Numbered from the stretch's first letter, positions 8,755-18,370 are shown. The stretch is 64,000 nt of DNA from JAHJKV01 sp963678135 (GCA_963678135.1 OY782667.1:682001-746000), one strand, 5' to 3'. Translations and numbers: made by a program. Notes: generated from the sequence alone by a model not told the origin.

Positions 8755-11190
8755 GTGACACATAATATTAGTATTGAACATGAAATGAAGAAATCATATT
8801 TGGAATACTCGCTTTCCGTCATTGTTGGGCGAGCAATTCCGGATGTGCGTGATGGTTTGAAACCAGTGCATCGGCGTATTTTATATGCCATGCATGATTT
8901 GGGTAATACCTATAATCGAGCGTATAAAAAATCAGCCCGCGTGGTTGGTGATGTTATTGGTAAATATCATCCCCATGGTGATTCTGCGGTCTATGATGCC
9001 TTGGTCCGTATGGCGCAAAATTTTTCAATGCGTGATATGCTTGTGGATGGTCAGGGAAACTTTGGTTCCATTGACGGCGACTCCGCAGCAGCCATGCGTT
9101 ATACTGAAGTCCGCATGGCACGTCTGTGCAGTGAATTTTTGAGTGATATTGATAAAAATACTGTTGATTTTCGAGCAAACTACGATAATTCCTTAAGTGA
9201 ACCTGCTGTTTTACCCACAAAAGTTCCAAACCTTTTACTCAATGGCACAACAGGTATTGCTGTCGGCATGGCCACCAATATTCCGCCCCATAATCTTGGG
9301 GAATTAGTGGATGGCACTCTTGTGCTTTTGGATAATCCAGAATGTAGTATAGAACAGCTTACCCAGCATATTACTGGCCCGGATTTTCCAACAGGGGCTT
9401 CAGTGTATGGAGGTCAGGGTTTACAAAATGCCTATGCCACGGGTCGTGGCTCTATTCGGATACGCGGTACTGTGGCCATTGAAGAAATCAAGGGGCAACG
9501 TGAACGGCTGATTATTAGTGAAATTCCATATGCACTGAATAAATCCAGTTTAGTGGAAAAAATAGCAGCCCTTGTTAATGATCGTAAAATTGAAAATATT
9601 TCTGATTTGCGCGATGAATCTGACCGTAATGGTATCCGCATTGTTTTAGATCTGAAGCGTGGTGCTATACCTGATATTATTATCAATCAGTTGTATAAGT
9701 TTACACCACTTGAAACCAGTTTTGGTATCAATATGATGGCTGTGGTGGGCAATAGACCAATGCTGCTGAACTTAAAGCAAGTCTTGTCTCATTTCTTAAA
9801 CCATCGTCGCGAAGTAATTATCCGGCGTACAAAATTTGATTTAGACAAAAGCGAACGTCGCGCCCATATTTTAGAAGGCTTAAAAATCGCTGTTGATAAT
9901 ATTGACGAAGTCGTGAAGCTGATTCGTAGCAGTGCTGGCCCTGATGAGGCCAAGGCAGGGCTTATGGAACGCTTTGCACTGTCTGCAATGCAGGCCAAGG
10001 CTATCTTGGAAATGCGCTTGCAACGCTTGACTGGTTTAGAGCGTGATAAATTACAAGCTGAATACGATGAGTTAATGCAACTTATCGAATATTTAGAGTC
10101 TATTTTGAACAATGAAGATGTACTCAAGGGTGTTATTCGTGATGAACTGAAGGAAATCAAGAAAACATACGCGAGCCCCCGTAAATCCATTATGCTGAGT
10201 GAAGATCCCAGCGATATTAATATTGAAGACCTGATTGCTGATGATGAAACCGTGATTACCTTAAGTAAACGTGGATATATCAAGCGTGTTCCGTTGACCA
10301 ATTATCATGCACAGCGCAGGGGGGGTAAAGGTATTGCCGGTGTACAAACCGGTGATGGCGATTTTGTGCAAAGTTTTCTTTTAACATCCAACCACCAACA
10401 TTTGTTGATGTTTACGAATTTAGGCCGGATGTATCAGCTCAAAGTACACCAAGTTCCAGAGGGCAGTCGGTATGCCAAAGGAGCGCATATTGCCAATTTA
10501 CTGCCTTTGCAAAAAGATGAATATGTTGCCACAGCATACTCGACACGCGAATTTAGTGATGATCGCTTTTTATTGTTTATTACCAAGCGCGGTATGGTCA
10601 AGCGCAGTGCTATGTCTTTGTATCAAAACTGTCGCTCCACAGGTATTTTAGCTGTGAACTTAAAAGAAGGTGATGAGCTGATGAAGGTTATGGAAGTACC
10701 TTTGGACTGCCATTGCTTGCTTATCACAGAACAAGGCATAGCTATTCGTTTTGATATTAAGGATGCACGGCCTTTGGGTCGTACCACAGCCGGAGTCAAG
10801 GGCATTTCTTTGCGTAGCTCTGATCAAGTCGTGGCTGCCGTGGTGACAGATGATCCGCAACGCCAACAACTGCTCACGGTTTCCTCTGGCGGATATGGTA
10901 AACGCACAAAATTGGATCAATACCGTGTGCAGACACGAGGCGGTAAAGGTATTATCAATATGCGCGTGACCACCAAAACCGGCAAGGTACTTGGTGCGCG
11001 AACAGTTTCTCCTGATGATGATATTATGCTTCTGACTTCTGGAAATAAAATTATTCGCATGGGTGTTCGTGAGATTAGCCTGACTCGTGGTCGGGCGACT
11101 CAAGGTGTTCGATTGGTCAAAATGGATGATGGCATGTTTGTTTCTGGTTTTGATATGATTGTGGATAATGCTCTTGATAACGATACTTAG
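8755..11190 (+). CDS. gyrA: DNA gyrase subunit A
   Basis: The 811-residue product has the GyrA N-terminal domain (GRAIPDVRDGLKPVHRRIL), the quinolone-resistance region HPHGDSAVYDALVRMAQ with the susceptible-type Ser and Asp, the catalytic Tyr in AAMRYTEVRM, and a C-terminal beta-pinwheel with the GyrA box QRRGGKG. I chose the GTG at 8755 because GGGAGG at 8743-8748 sits six bases before it; that same motif abuts the alternative ATG at 8749 and could not serve it. The 70-bp gap after gyrB suggests co-transcription. Confidence 0.95.
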   Translation: MTHNISIEHEMKKSYLEYSLSVIVGRAIPDVRDGLKPVHRRILYAMHDLGNTYNRAYKKSARVVGDVIGKYHPHGDSAVYDALVRMAQNFSMRDMLVDGQGNFGSIDGDSAAAMRYTEVRMARLCSEFLSDIDKNTVDFRANYDNSLSEPAVLPTKVPNLLLNGTTGIAVGMATNIPPHNLGELVDGTLVLLDNPECSIEQLTQHITGPDFPTGASVYGGQGLQNAYATGRGSIRIRGTVAIEEIKGQRERLIISEIPYALNKSSLVEKIAALVNDRKIENISDLRDESDRNGIRIVLDLKRGAIPDIIINQLYKFTPLETSFGINMMAVVGNRPMLLNLKQVLSHFLNHRREVIIRRTKFDLDKSERRAHILEGLKIAVDNIDEVVKLIRSSAGPDEAKAGLMERFALSAMQAKAILEMRLQRLTGLERDKLQAEYDELMQLIEYLESILNNEDVLKGVIRDELKEIKKTYASPRKSIMLSEDPSDINIEDLIADDETVITLSKRGYIKRVPLTNYHAQRRGGKGIAGVQTGDGDFVQSFLLTSNHQHLLMFTNLGRMYQLKVHQVPEGSRYAKGAHIANLLPLQKDEYVATAYSTREFSDDRFLLFITKRGMVKRSAMSLYQNCRSTGILAVNLKEGDELMKVMEVPLDCHCLLITEQGIAIRFDIKDARPLGRTTAGVKGISLRSSDQVVAAVVTDDPQRQQLLTVSSGGYGKRTKLDQYRVQTRGGKGIINMRVTTKTGKVLGARTVSPDDDIMLLTSGNKIIRMGVREISLTRGRATQGVRLVKMDDGMFVSGFDMIVDNALDNDT

Positions 11191-11193
11191 GAT

Positions 11194-11988
11194 GTGTCCA
11201 TGATGCTACAGCGTTTTTTGCTTTGCTTGCTTTTGCTTGTTTGTGTTGTTGCCTGTAGTACAGACAATGAAGAGACGCGCGAACTGCAGGATGTTCGCAC
11301 AGCCTATACCGAAGGCTTTTATCTTAAGGCTCGTGCAGGGTATGAACAGTATCTGCAACGCTTTCCACAAGGGCAGTTTCGCTTCGAAGCTTGGAACAGG
11401 CTTTTGGAAATTGCAGTGGATGTGTCTGGTGATCAAAAAAGGGCTATTTCTATTCTGGAAGCCATGATTTTAGAATATGATCAAGATCAGGAAATAGCAT
11501 GGGAGCTCATGAACCATCTTGCTGAGTTATATGAGCAAAATGGGCAAATTATGCAGGCACTTGAAACCCGGGATAAAAGTTTATTTTTTGTGGGCGAGGA
11601 TACACAGCGTATGCTTATTACTCGCTTGGCAATTGCCAGTTTACAGCGCAGCCGACTGGAATATACTTCTGCCTTGGCCATGCTTAATACTTGCCTAGAA
11701 AAAGTGGATAATCCTAAGCTACGCGCACGTTGTTTATATGAAAAGGCTCAGACCTATACTTTGATGCAAAAATTGGGGCAGGCAAAGACAATACTCAACA
11801 GTATTCTTGATGCAAAAGAAGCAGATGTCCGTGTTTATTCTCAAGCAGTATTTCTTTTAGCCGATGTCTATGAACAAGAACTTAATTTTGATAAGGCGAG
11901 GCAACTTTTTGAATCTATCAAGGATAGTTATCCAAACCCAAAAGTCATTGAGCTGCGCTTATTAAACATGGGCAAAGACCGCCCATGA
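11194..11988 (+). CDS. TPR-repeat lipoprotein following gyrA
   Basis: The 264-residue protein begins with a lipoprotein signal (LLCLLLLVCVVAC, lipobox Cys near residue 21). Helical TPR-like repeats follow, seen as AYTEGFYLKARAGYEQYLQRFP, AWELMNHLAELYEQNGQIMQAL and RARCLYEKAQTYTLMQKLGQA. This fits a periplasmic or outer-membrane scaffolding lipoprotein; the exact partner is unknown. Translation could begin at GTG 11194 or at one of two ATGs just after it (11200, 11203). It starts 3 bp after gyrA and closes that operon. Confidence 0.75.
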   Translation: MSMMLQRFLLCLLLLVCVVACSTDNEETRELQDVRTAYTEGFYLKARAGYEQYLQRFPQGQFRFEAWNRLLEIAVDVSGDQKRAISILEAMILEYDQDQEIAWELMNHLAELYEQNGQIMQALETRDKSLFFVGEDTQRMLITRLAIASLQRSRLEYTSALAMLNTCLEKVDNPKLRARCLYEKAQTYTLMQKLGQAKTILNSILDAKEADVRVYSQAVFLLADVYEQELNFDKARQLFESIKDSYPNPKVIELRLLNMGKDRP

Positions 11989-11994
11989 TTTTTT
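11968..11994 (+). terminator. compact intrinsic terminator overlapping the TPR lipoprotein stop
   Basis: ATGGGC (11968-11973) pairs with GCCCAT (11981-11986) across a seven-base loop, and six T residues follow at 11989-11994. The hairpin includes the last codons and stop of the lipoprotein gene, and would end the dnaA-gyrA transcription unit. The stem is only six pairs, so this is moderate evidence. Confidence 0.5.
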
Positions 11995-12144
11995 AGATTT
12001 TCTTAACGAAGAGGCTGTCAGGGCAAACGCGTATCAATTTACGGGTAAAAATTCCATGTTCATTCTATTGCTTCCCAGCTCTTGTCCTCCTGCTCCCCTT
12101 CCCGTCATCTTACGTTTATTTTTGTTGCAACACGTTCCCTTCTT

Positions 12145-12173
12145 GTCATCCTGCGCGTAGTCGCAGGATCCAG
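12145..12173 (+). repeat. dispersed palindromic element, copy 1
   Basis: A 29-bp element in which ATCCTGCG and CGCAGGAT form the arms around a short centre (GTAGT on this strand). The same unit recurs at ten or more other intergenic sites in the window. Two decayed relatives lie downstream at about 12263-12293 and 12344-12374, with the core CGACTTACGCGC or CAACTTCGCGC. The stretch 11989-12649 contains these repeats and no convincing gene. Confidence 0.85.
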
Positions 12174-12500
12174 TTCTTCTGTCTTCGCTGCTTCTTCTTT
12201 TCTTCTCTTCTTCCTCCTTGTTTTTTCTCTTACTGCGTCAAACCCTCATAGCCCTGCTCTGCTAGACTGTCGCGACTTACGCGCTTCAATGACGGAGGGG
12301 GGGTACTGTTATACTGTGTTAAGCCTTAGCTGTTCGGCTTTTTTGGACTGTCGCAACTTCGCGCTTCAATGACGAAGTGAGGTGCGTTAAATAACGAAGA
12401 AGAATGGCTGAATGACAGAAAAGCTGATATGAGCCTTCGCCGGATCATCTTGCTTCTCTCTTGATAATTAAGAATAAATTCCGTATGAGCTTTTCATTCT

Positions 12501-12640
12501 AAAAAACCCAAAAACCCAAAAACCCAAAAAATCTAAAAACTCAAGAACTCAAGAACTCAAGAACTCAAAAACTCAAAAACTCAAAAACTCAAAAAATCTA
12601 AAAAACCTAAAAAATTAAAAATTAAAAAATTAAAAAAACA
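12501..12640 (+). repeat. degenerate 8-bp tandem repeat directly upstream of lepA
   Basis: About sixteen head-to-tail units of an A-rich octamer: AAAAACCC three times, AAGAACTC three times, AAAAACTC several times, then nine-base AAAAAATCT/AAAAAACCT and AAAAAATT variants. The array ends ten bases before the lepA ATG and leaves no Shine-Dalgarno. Slippage here would change the leader length of lepA. Confidence 0.85.
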
Positions 12641-12649
12641 GATAAACAT

Positions 12650-14452
12650 ATGCCCACTTCCCATATCAGAAATTTTAGCATTATCGCCCATATTGATCAT
12701 GGAAAATCAACTTTGGCTGACCGTATTCTTGAGCTTACAGGGCTGGTTTCCGAACGTGATAAAAAAAATCAATATCTTGATAAAATGGAACTGGAACAAG
12801 AGCGTGGCATTACCATAAAAGCTCAGACCGTGCGTATACCATACACAGCGCAAGACGGGAAAAAATACATTCTCAACCTGATAGATACCCCGGGACATGT
12901 GGATTTTTCCTATGAAGTTTCCCGTTCTCTGGCTGCCTGTGAAGGGGCACTGCTTGTTGTGGATGCCACCCAGGGCGTTGAAGCCCAAACTCTTGCCAAT
13001 GTCTACCTCGCTCTTGATCATGATTTAGAAGTTATTCCAGTACTGAATAAAATAGACTTACCCAGTGCAGAGCCAGACCATTTTGCCTCGGAAATAGAAG
13101 AAGTAATAGGGCTGGACGCCTCAGGTGCTGTTAGAATTTCCGCCAAAACCGGACTCAATGTTGATCAAGTGCTTGAAAATATCGTGCAACTTTTACCTCC
13201 TCCACAAGGAGATTCTGCTGCGCCTTTGAGGGCTCTTATTTTTGATTCTTGGTATGATTCTTACCAAGGAGTCGTTGTTCTTTTTCGTGTTTTGGACGGC
13301 TCTCTCAAAAAAGGGGATAAAATTCAAATATACTCTACCAAAGACACCTTTGAAGTCACTAAACTCGGTGTTTTTTCCCCTGAAGCTCTGGATGCCAAAA
13401 GCCTCAGTGCAGGAGAAGTAGGTTTTCTGTGTGCTTCCATGAAAGAACTTGGTGATGCTCCGGTCGGTGACACTATCACCAGACCAGAAAATCCCACAAA
13501 TCAACCATTCCCCGGATTTCAAAAAATCAAACCCATGGTCTTTGCAGGCCTGTATCCCGTAGAACCTGCGGAATATGAAACCCTGAAACAGGCTTTGGAA
13601 AAATTACAACTTAATGATGCAGCTTTTACTTTTGAACCGGAAACTTCACAGGCTTTGGGCTTTGGTTTTCGCTGTGGATTTTTAGGGCTGTTACATATTG
13701 AAATTATTCAAGAGCGTTTGGAGCGAGAGTTTCAAGCACGGCTTATTACAACAGCACCTTCGGTTATTTACAAAGTGAATACCAAAGATAATCAGCAGCT
13801 TATTATTGATAATCCAAGCCATCTGCCGGATCCTCAGCAGATTGAATCTGTGCTCGAACCATTTGCACGTCTCGACGTTCATGTACCAAGCGAGTATGTT
13901 GGTGCTGTACTTGCAATTTGTGAAGAAAAACATGGCATTCAGCAAAATATGAACTATGTTTCACAAAGCAGGGTGATTATCAGCTATGAAATTCCTTTTA
14001 GCCAAATCATGTATGATTTTTTTGATAGGTTAAAAAGCTCTACCAGAGGCTATGCTTCTTTGGACTATGATATTATTGATTATCGTCAGGCTGATTTAGT
14101 TAAGCTGGACATCTTGATCAATGGCGACTCTGTTGATGCTTTTTCCGTGATTGTGCATAAAGCAGATGCCCCGCGTATGGGACGAGCCCTTGCCCTGAAA
14201 TTAAAAAGGTCTATCCCCAGACAAATGTTTGAGGTTGTTATTCAAGCAGCAATAGGCGGTAAAATAGTAGCTAAAGAGCGCAATGCTCCCTTTCGTAAAG
14301 ATGTTACGGCAAAATGCTATGGCGGAGATATAACAAGAAAGCGTAAACTCTTGGAAAAACAAAAAGAAGGAAAAAAACGGATGCGCCGTATGGGTAATGT
14401 AGAGATTCCTCAAGAGGCGTTTTTGGCCGTGCTTAAGGTTGATGAAGAATAA
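12650..14452 (+). CDS. lepA: elongation factor 4 (LepA), back-translocating GTPase
   Basis: This 600-residue protein is a full-length LepA/EF4. The G domain shows AHIDHGKSTL (G1), the switch I region with QERGITIKAQTV, DTPGHVDFSYEV (G3) and NKIDLP (G4). Translation-factor domains II, III and V follow, then the LepA-specific C-terminal domain (GGKIVAKERNAPFRKDVTAKCYGGD, KQKEGKKRMRR). EF4 acts on stalled ribosomes. The gene is preceded by an 8-bp tandem array and has no visible Shine-Dalgarno, which is odd for a conserved factor. lepB follows after 92 bp, as in many bacteria. Confidence 0.97.
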   Translation: MPTSHIRNFSIIAHIDHGKSTLADRILELTGLVSERDKKNQYLDKMELEQERGITIKAQTVRIPYTAQDGKKYILNLIDTPGHVDFSYEVSRSLAACEGALLVVDATQGVEAQTLANVYLALDHDLEVIPVLNKIDLPSAEPDHFASEIEEVIGLDASGAVRISAKTGLNVDQVLENIVQLLPPPQGDSAAPLRALIFDSWYDSYQGVVVLFRVLDGSLKKGDKIQIYSTKDTFEVTKLGVFSPEALDAKSLSAGEVGFLCASMKELGDAPVGDTITRPENPTNQPFPGFQKIKPMVFAGLYPVEPAEYETLKQALEKLQLNDAAFTFEPETSQALGFGFRCGFLGLLHIEIIQERLEREFQARLITTAPSVIYKVNTKDNQQLIIDNPSHLPDPQQIESVLEPFARLDVHVPSEYVGAVLAICEEKHGIQQNMNYVSQSRVIISYEIPFSQIMYDFFDRLKSSTRGYASLDYDIIDYRQADLVKLDILINGDSVDAFSVIVHKADAPRMGRALALKLKRSIPRQMFEVVIQAAIGGKIVAKERNAPFRKDVTAKCYGGDITRKRKLLEKQKEGKKRMRRMGNVEIPQEAFLAVLKVDEE

Positions 14453-14544
14453 GTAGCGCAGAAGAATGACATCCGCACGCTTTCGGTATAGGCATTGTAT
14501 ATAACATGTAACCATACTTTTTTTGTATTGCCTAAGGACTGAGC

Positions 14545-15150
14545 ATGACCCAAAAATCAAAAATCACAGAATGGATAGAAGCAATTATCATTGCAGCTAT
14601 TTTAGCCTTTTTTATTCGCTCTTTTATTGTGCAAGCCTTTAAGATTCCCTCAGGTTCCATGCTTGAAACCCTGCAAATAGGTGATCATTTGCTTGCAAGT
14701 CGCTTTGCTTATGATATTAAAATACCTTTTACAAATACTTCCCTTTTTTCCACCGGAGATCCGCAGCGTGGAGATATTGTGGTTTTTGAATATCCAGAAG
14801 ATCCTTCCGTAGATTTTATTAAAAGAGTTATTGGCCTACCCGGGGACACAATAAAAATTATCAATAAAAAAGTGTATATCAATGGTGAGCTACTCACTGA
14901 AAACTATACTCAATATACGGATCAGCTCATACTGCCCCGACCAATAGTAAGAGATAATTTTGGACCAATAACCGTACCGCAGTCACAATATTTTTGTTTG
15001 GGAGACAATCGCGATGATTCGCGCGACTCACGTTTTTGGGGTTTTGTCCCTCGTGAGGCTATTGTAGGTAAAGCCCTCATCCTCTACTGGAGCTGGAACA
15101 GTAAAGATACTTCTGTTCGCTGGAACAGGCTTTTTACTATTATTCATTGA
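14545..15150 (+). CDS. lepB: signal peptidase I
   Basis: The 201-residue S26 peptidase has one N-terminal membrane helix (about 10-30), followed by the catalytic-serine box KIPSGSML (nucleophile Ser38) and the general-base lysine in DFIKRVIGLPGD (Lys93). The conserved C-terminal box GDNRDDSRDSRFWGFV is also present. It removes signal peptides from exported preproteins on the periplasmic face. Start ATG 14545 follows AAGGAC. It lies just after lepA on the same strand. Confidence 0.96.
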   Translation: MTQKSKITEWIEAIIIAAILAFFIRSFIVQAFKIPSGSMLETLQIGDHLLASRFAYDIKIPFTNTSLFSTGDPQRGDIVVFEYPEDPSVDFIKRVIGLPGDTIKIINKKVYINGELLTENYTQYTDQLILPRPIVRDNFGPITVPQSQYFCLGDNRDDSRDSRFWGFVPREAIVGKALILYWSWNSKDTSVRWNRLFTIIH

Positions 15151-15212
15151 TTGTATCTACTTACCAAAATTATATAGTACTCAAAAAAGAGCAAAGGGCA
15201 GGGGAAACATCC

Positions 15213-15353
15213 ATGTTGCCCAAGCCCTTTGATCATGTCTCTCCCCAGAGTAAAGTAAGAAATCATATATCGCTGTTTATTTCATCACAAAAACAGGTTC
15301 GGGAGATGAAGCTCCCGAATACAACACTTATCGACTGCTTTGCAGAAAACTAA
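15213..15353 (+). other. lepB-radA spacer: possible 46-aa ORF and RNA hairpins
   Basis: The 340-bp spacer (15151-15490) holds a possible small ORF (MLPKPFDHVS...LIDCFAEN) with AGGGG near 15200 as a weak ribosome site. It also has a perfect 8-bp hairpin (TTCGGGAG/CTCCCGAA, 15297-15318), and alternative pairings of GCCCTTT near 15222 with AAAGGGC near 15194 or near 15352. It could be a small protein, a structured RNA or leader of radA, or nothing. I do not recognise a known RNA family. Confidence 0.2.
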
Positions 15354-15490
15354 AGGGCAAGCTTATATTTTTTCTAAAGTTAGCTTGGATGGACAAAGAC
15401 GTCAGTTCCTAACACCTCTTTAATTCAAACTATTTTTACGCATTTTTTCCTGCTGTTGCTTGAATGCAAGTCATGCTTTACAAAAGCATT

Positions 15491-16813
15491 ATGAAAAGCA
15501 AAGAAGTATACAAATGTTCGGAGTGTGGGGGGCAGTCGCCACGCTGGCAAGGGCAATGTCCGAGCTGTGGTGCATGGAATACTCTTGTTGTTCAAGTGGT
15601 AACAAGAAAAGGTTCTCGCCCCATAAGCATCAATGGGGATCAAGCCCCTCAGCCTTTAGAAAATATCCCACAAACACAAGGAAGCGGTCGTTCAACAGGT
15701 TTTGTGGCGTTGGATCAAGTTTTGGGTGCCGGACTTATGCCAAGTGGAGCAATTTTACTTGGTGGCGAACCAGGCATTGGAAAATCCACGCTTTTACTCC
15801 AGCTTGCAGGAAAACAGGCAAGTTTGGGTAAAAAAGCTGTATATATTTCAGGGGAAGAGAGTTTATCCCAGCTTCGTAGCCGTGCACAGCGTCTTGGTTT
15901 GCTTGGAGCAGGTATAGAAGCCATTGCCACAACTCGCAATGAAGAAATACTGGCTATTTTAGAAGAAAGTAACGCAGCTGAACTGCTTGTCGTCGATTCC
16001 ATACAAACTATCTGCTCTGCTTCTGCTGAAGGTATTCCCGGTTCTGTGAGCCAAGTTCGAGCTGTGGCTGCTGAACTTGTGGAGGCAGTGAAACGTACTG
16101 AAACAACGCTCATTTTAGTTGGACATGTTACTAAAGAAGGGCAGATAGCCGGACCAAAACTCTTGGAACATATGGTAGATACCGTGCTCTACCTTGAAGG
16201 TGAACGACAGCATTTTTCACGCATACTGCGCGTGCTGAAAAATCGGTATGGCCCAAGCGATGAACTGCTTGTGTTTCGCATGATTCAAAGCGGACTGGAA
16301 ATAGTAGATGACCCGTCTACCATGTTTTTAGGGCGTAGCAATCCTGATTTACCGGGTACAGCCTTGGTCATGGCGCTTGAAGGGCAGCGTCCTTTTGCGG
16401 TTGAAGTACAAGTGCTTGTTTCCAGAAGTTTTTTGAATATTCCGCGCCGAACATCGCTTGGCTTTGATACCAACAGGCTTAATTTAATTTTAGCAGTCAT
16501 GGAAAAAAGACTTTCCCTTAATTTTTCTCAATATGATATTTATGCCAAGCTCACAGGTGGCCTTGCCATGCGTGACCCGGGCTTAGACCTTGGAGTGGCC
16601 GTGGCAGCCTTTTCTTCACTTTATGACAGACCGCTACCTGAGGGCACTGTGCTTTGGGGTGAGGTGGACTTAAACGGGCAGATTCGACCTGTGGCAGGGC
16701 AGGATACACGCAAAAAACAGGCAGGTCGGCTGGGTTACAGCAAAATTTTTGAGCCAGAATCTTGCAAAACCTTGCAGCAAGTGCAAAGCGCGCTCTTTGG
16801 ACAAAGTAAATGA
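15491..16813 (+). CDS. radA: DNA repair protein RadA (Sms)
   Basis: The product from ATG 15491 (MKSKEVYKCSECG) is 440 residues. It has the N-terminal four-Cys zinc finger (CSECGG...CPSCGAW), a RecA-like ATPase with Walker A GGEPGIGKSTLL near 80-90, the RadA-specific KNRYGPSDE motif, and a C-terminal Lon-protease-like domain (LTGGLAMRDPGLDLGVAVA). RadA branch-migrates recombination intermediates. Family members start at this methionine; the nine upstream codons in frame are not conserved. It overlaps rsmG by four bases (ATGA). Confidence 0.96.
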   Translation: MKSKEVYKCSECGGQSPRWQGQCPSCGAWNTLVVQVVTRKGSRPISINGDQAPQPLENIPQTQGSGRSTGFVALDQVLGAGLMPSGAILLGGEPGIGKSTLLLQLAGKQASLGKKAVYISGEESLSQLRSRAQRLGLLGAGIEAIATTRNEEILAILEESNAAELLVVDSIQTICSASAEGIPGSVSQVRAVAAELVEAVKRTETTLILVGHVTKEGQIAGPKLLEHMVDTVLYLEGERQHFSRILRVLKNRYGPSDELLVFRMIQSGLEIVDDPSTMFLGRSNPDLPGTALVMALEGQRPFAVEVQVLVSRSFLNIPRRTSLGFDTNRLNLILAVMEKRLSLNFSQYDIYAKLTGGLAMRDPGLDLGVAVAAFSSLYDRPLPEGTVLWGEVDLNGQIRPVAGQDTRKKQAGRLGYSKIFEPESCKTLQQVQSALFGQSK

Positions 16814-17484
16814 GCCAAGACATTAAAGCTCAAGAAATCATAAACATAGCCCAAAAGCACGGCTTGAGCATTGCAAGCAAGCAAGCTGATTTATGTGTAC
16901 ACTATCTGTCCTTGCTCTTTCACTATAATCAGCGCATGAACCTTGTGGGCAAAAGCACTTGGCAAGATATTTTTACTTCCCTTGTGCTTGATTCCTTCTT
17001 TCTCGCTCAATTTTTAGAGCAAATAGCACTTCCCAAGCAGCCACTTTGCCTCGACCTAGGAGCCGGAGCAGGACTGCCGGGCATCCCCTTAAGAATGCTT
17101 TGGGAAAATGGAGAATATTGGCTGGTTGAAGTGCGCAGCAAACGATGTTCTTTTATGCGTACTGCCCTTGCTCATCTCTCCCTTCAACAAACTTTTGTTT
17201 TTGAAGGAAAGGCTCAAAATGCTTTGCAACATATTGCCAAACAAAAACAGAAAACGCAGGAAAACTGCCTTGCTGATTTGATTATTTCCAGAGCTTTTAT
17301 GCCGTGGGAAAAACTTCTGCCCTTTGTCCGCCTCATGCTCAAGCCAAAAGCAAGACTTGTGGTTTTAGCCAATACTGATGTACCAAACAAGGCAGACTTT
17401 TTAGATACTTGGAAAGTTGAAAAAACAAACTCCTACGCTGTGGAAAACAACACTCGCTGGTTTTGGTCTTTGCAGGTGGGGTAA
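16810..17484 (+). CDS. rsmG: 16S rRNA (guanine-527-N7)-methyltransferase RsmG
   Basis: The 224-residue SAM-dependent methyltransferase has the family pattern HYNQRMNLVGKS, then motif I LDLGAGAGLPGIPL near 77-90, EVRSKRCSFMR and the late motif ADLIISRAF. RsmG methylates G527 in 16S rRNA, a site linked to streptomycin response. The start overlaps the radA stop (ATGA), so translation is coupled. The defence-type GIY-YIG gene follows 14 bp after its stop. Confidence 0.93.
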   Translation: MSQDIKAQEIINIAQKHGLSIASKQADLCVHYLSLLFHYNQRMNLVGKSTWQDIFTSLVLDSFFLAQFLEQIALPKQPLCLDLGAGAGLPGIPLRMLWENGEYWLVEVRSKRCSFMRTALAHLSLQQTFVFEGKAQNALQHIAKQKQKTQENCLADLIISRAFMPWEKLLPFVRLMLKPKARLVVLANTDVPNKADFLDTWKVEKTNSYAVENNTRWFWSLQVG

Positions 17485-17498
17485 GGGAGGGAGGCTTG

Positions 17499-18365
17499 AT
17501 GAACCAACAAAATAATTCTGGATACTCTATTCGTATATTTGTACCCGAAGGCAATCCTGATGGGCTGCGCTTAATTGAAAAATCAAACTGGACAGGTCTT
17601 GGAGTGGTCTTTGCTCGTTCAGACTACAAAGAGGTATCAGCAAGAAAAGAATTTCAAAGAACAGGTGTATATGTACTTGTTGGTAACACTGAAGAAAGCA
17701 GTCTTCCCACTCTCTATATTGGCGAAGGTGACCCTGTTTTGCCTCGCTTAAGTAGCCATTATGCTAATAAAGATTTTTGGAACTGGGCAATATTTTTTGT
17801 TACCAGCAATCAAAATTTAAACAAAGCCCATGTTAAATATTTAGAAAGTCGCCTAATACAGCTCGCTAAAGAGGCTAAACAATGCAACTTGGATAATTCA
17901 AATAACTCTAGCCAACCGAATTTATCGGAAGCTGATATTGCGGACATGGAAAGCTTTATCCAAGACATGCTCAAAGTTTTCCCTCTTGTTGGGTTGTCTG
18001 TGTTTGAAAGACCAACTCAAAAAAAATCAAAAAAAGAATTATTATACATTAAGGCTAAAGATATCAAAGCAACAGGTTTTGAAAGCAATAAAGGGTTTGT
18101 GGTGCTCAAAAATTCTGAAAGCGCACTTAATGAAGCACCATCCCTTGATAAATATTCTGCTAGATTAAGATACGATCTTATCAGTAATAAAATTCTACAA
18201 CAACAAGATGGGCGTTATATTTTTATTGAAAACTATGCTTTTTCATCACCAAGCTCTGCTGCCAGCGTGGTCTTCGGACGAAACTCCAATGGAAGAACTG
18301 AATGGAAAGACGTAAAAGGACAGACCCTAAAAGAAATTCAAACTGCACAAACAAAAGAAAATTAA
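17499..18365 (+). CDS. GIY-YIG nuclease family protein with C-terminal DUF4357
   Basis: The 288-residue protein has a GIY-YIG-like core: GVYVLVG (the GIY strand) near 57, LYIGEGD (the YIG strand) near 75, an Arg in PVLPRLSSH and a catalytic-type Glu in KYLESRLI. The C-terminal part (FVVLKNS..., SSPSSAASVVFGR, GRTEWKD) matches DUF4357, often fused to such nucleases. It is likely a DNA nuclease or restriction accessory; direct function is unknown. GGGAGGGAGG precedes ATG 17499. It lies 14 bp after rsmG and 5 bp before a restriction-modification gene, so all three may be one transcript. Confidence 0.82.
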   Translation: MNQQNNSGYSIRIFVPEGNPDGLRLIEKSNWTGLGVVFARSDYKEVSARKEFQRTGVYVLVGNTEESSLPTLYIGEGDPVLPRLSSHYANKDFWNWAIFFVTSNQNLNKAHVKYLESRLIQLAKEAKQCNLDNSNNSSQPNLSEADIADMESFIQDMLKVFPLVGLSVFERPTQKKSKKELLYIKAKDIKATGFESNKGFVVLKNSESALNEAPSLDKYSARLRYDLISNKILQQQDGRYIFIENYAFSSPSSAASVVFGRNSNGRTEWKDVKGQTLKEIQTAQTKEN

Positions 18366-18370
18366 ACACA

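Noticed and set aside
9789..10301. 170-residue antisense frame within gyrA
   Set aside because: It is a shadow of the strongly conserved GyrA frame; its Ser/Arg/Leu-rich composition is typical of antisense reading.
12082..12372. 96-residue plus-strand reading frame starting MSSCSPSRH
   Set aside because: It runs through decayed copies of the palindromic element and T/C-rich low-complexity DNA, with no ribosome site and an unlikely composition.
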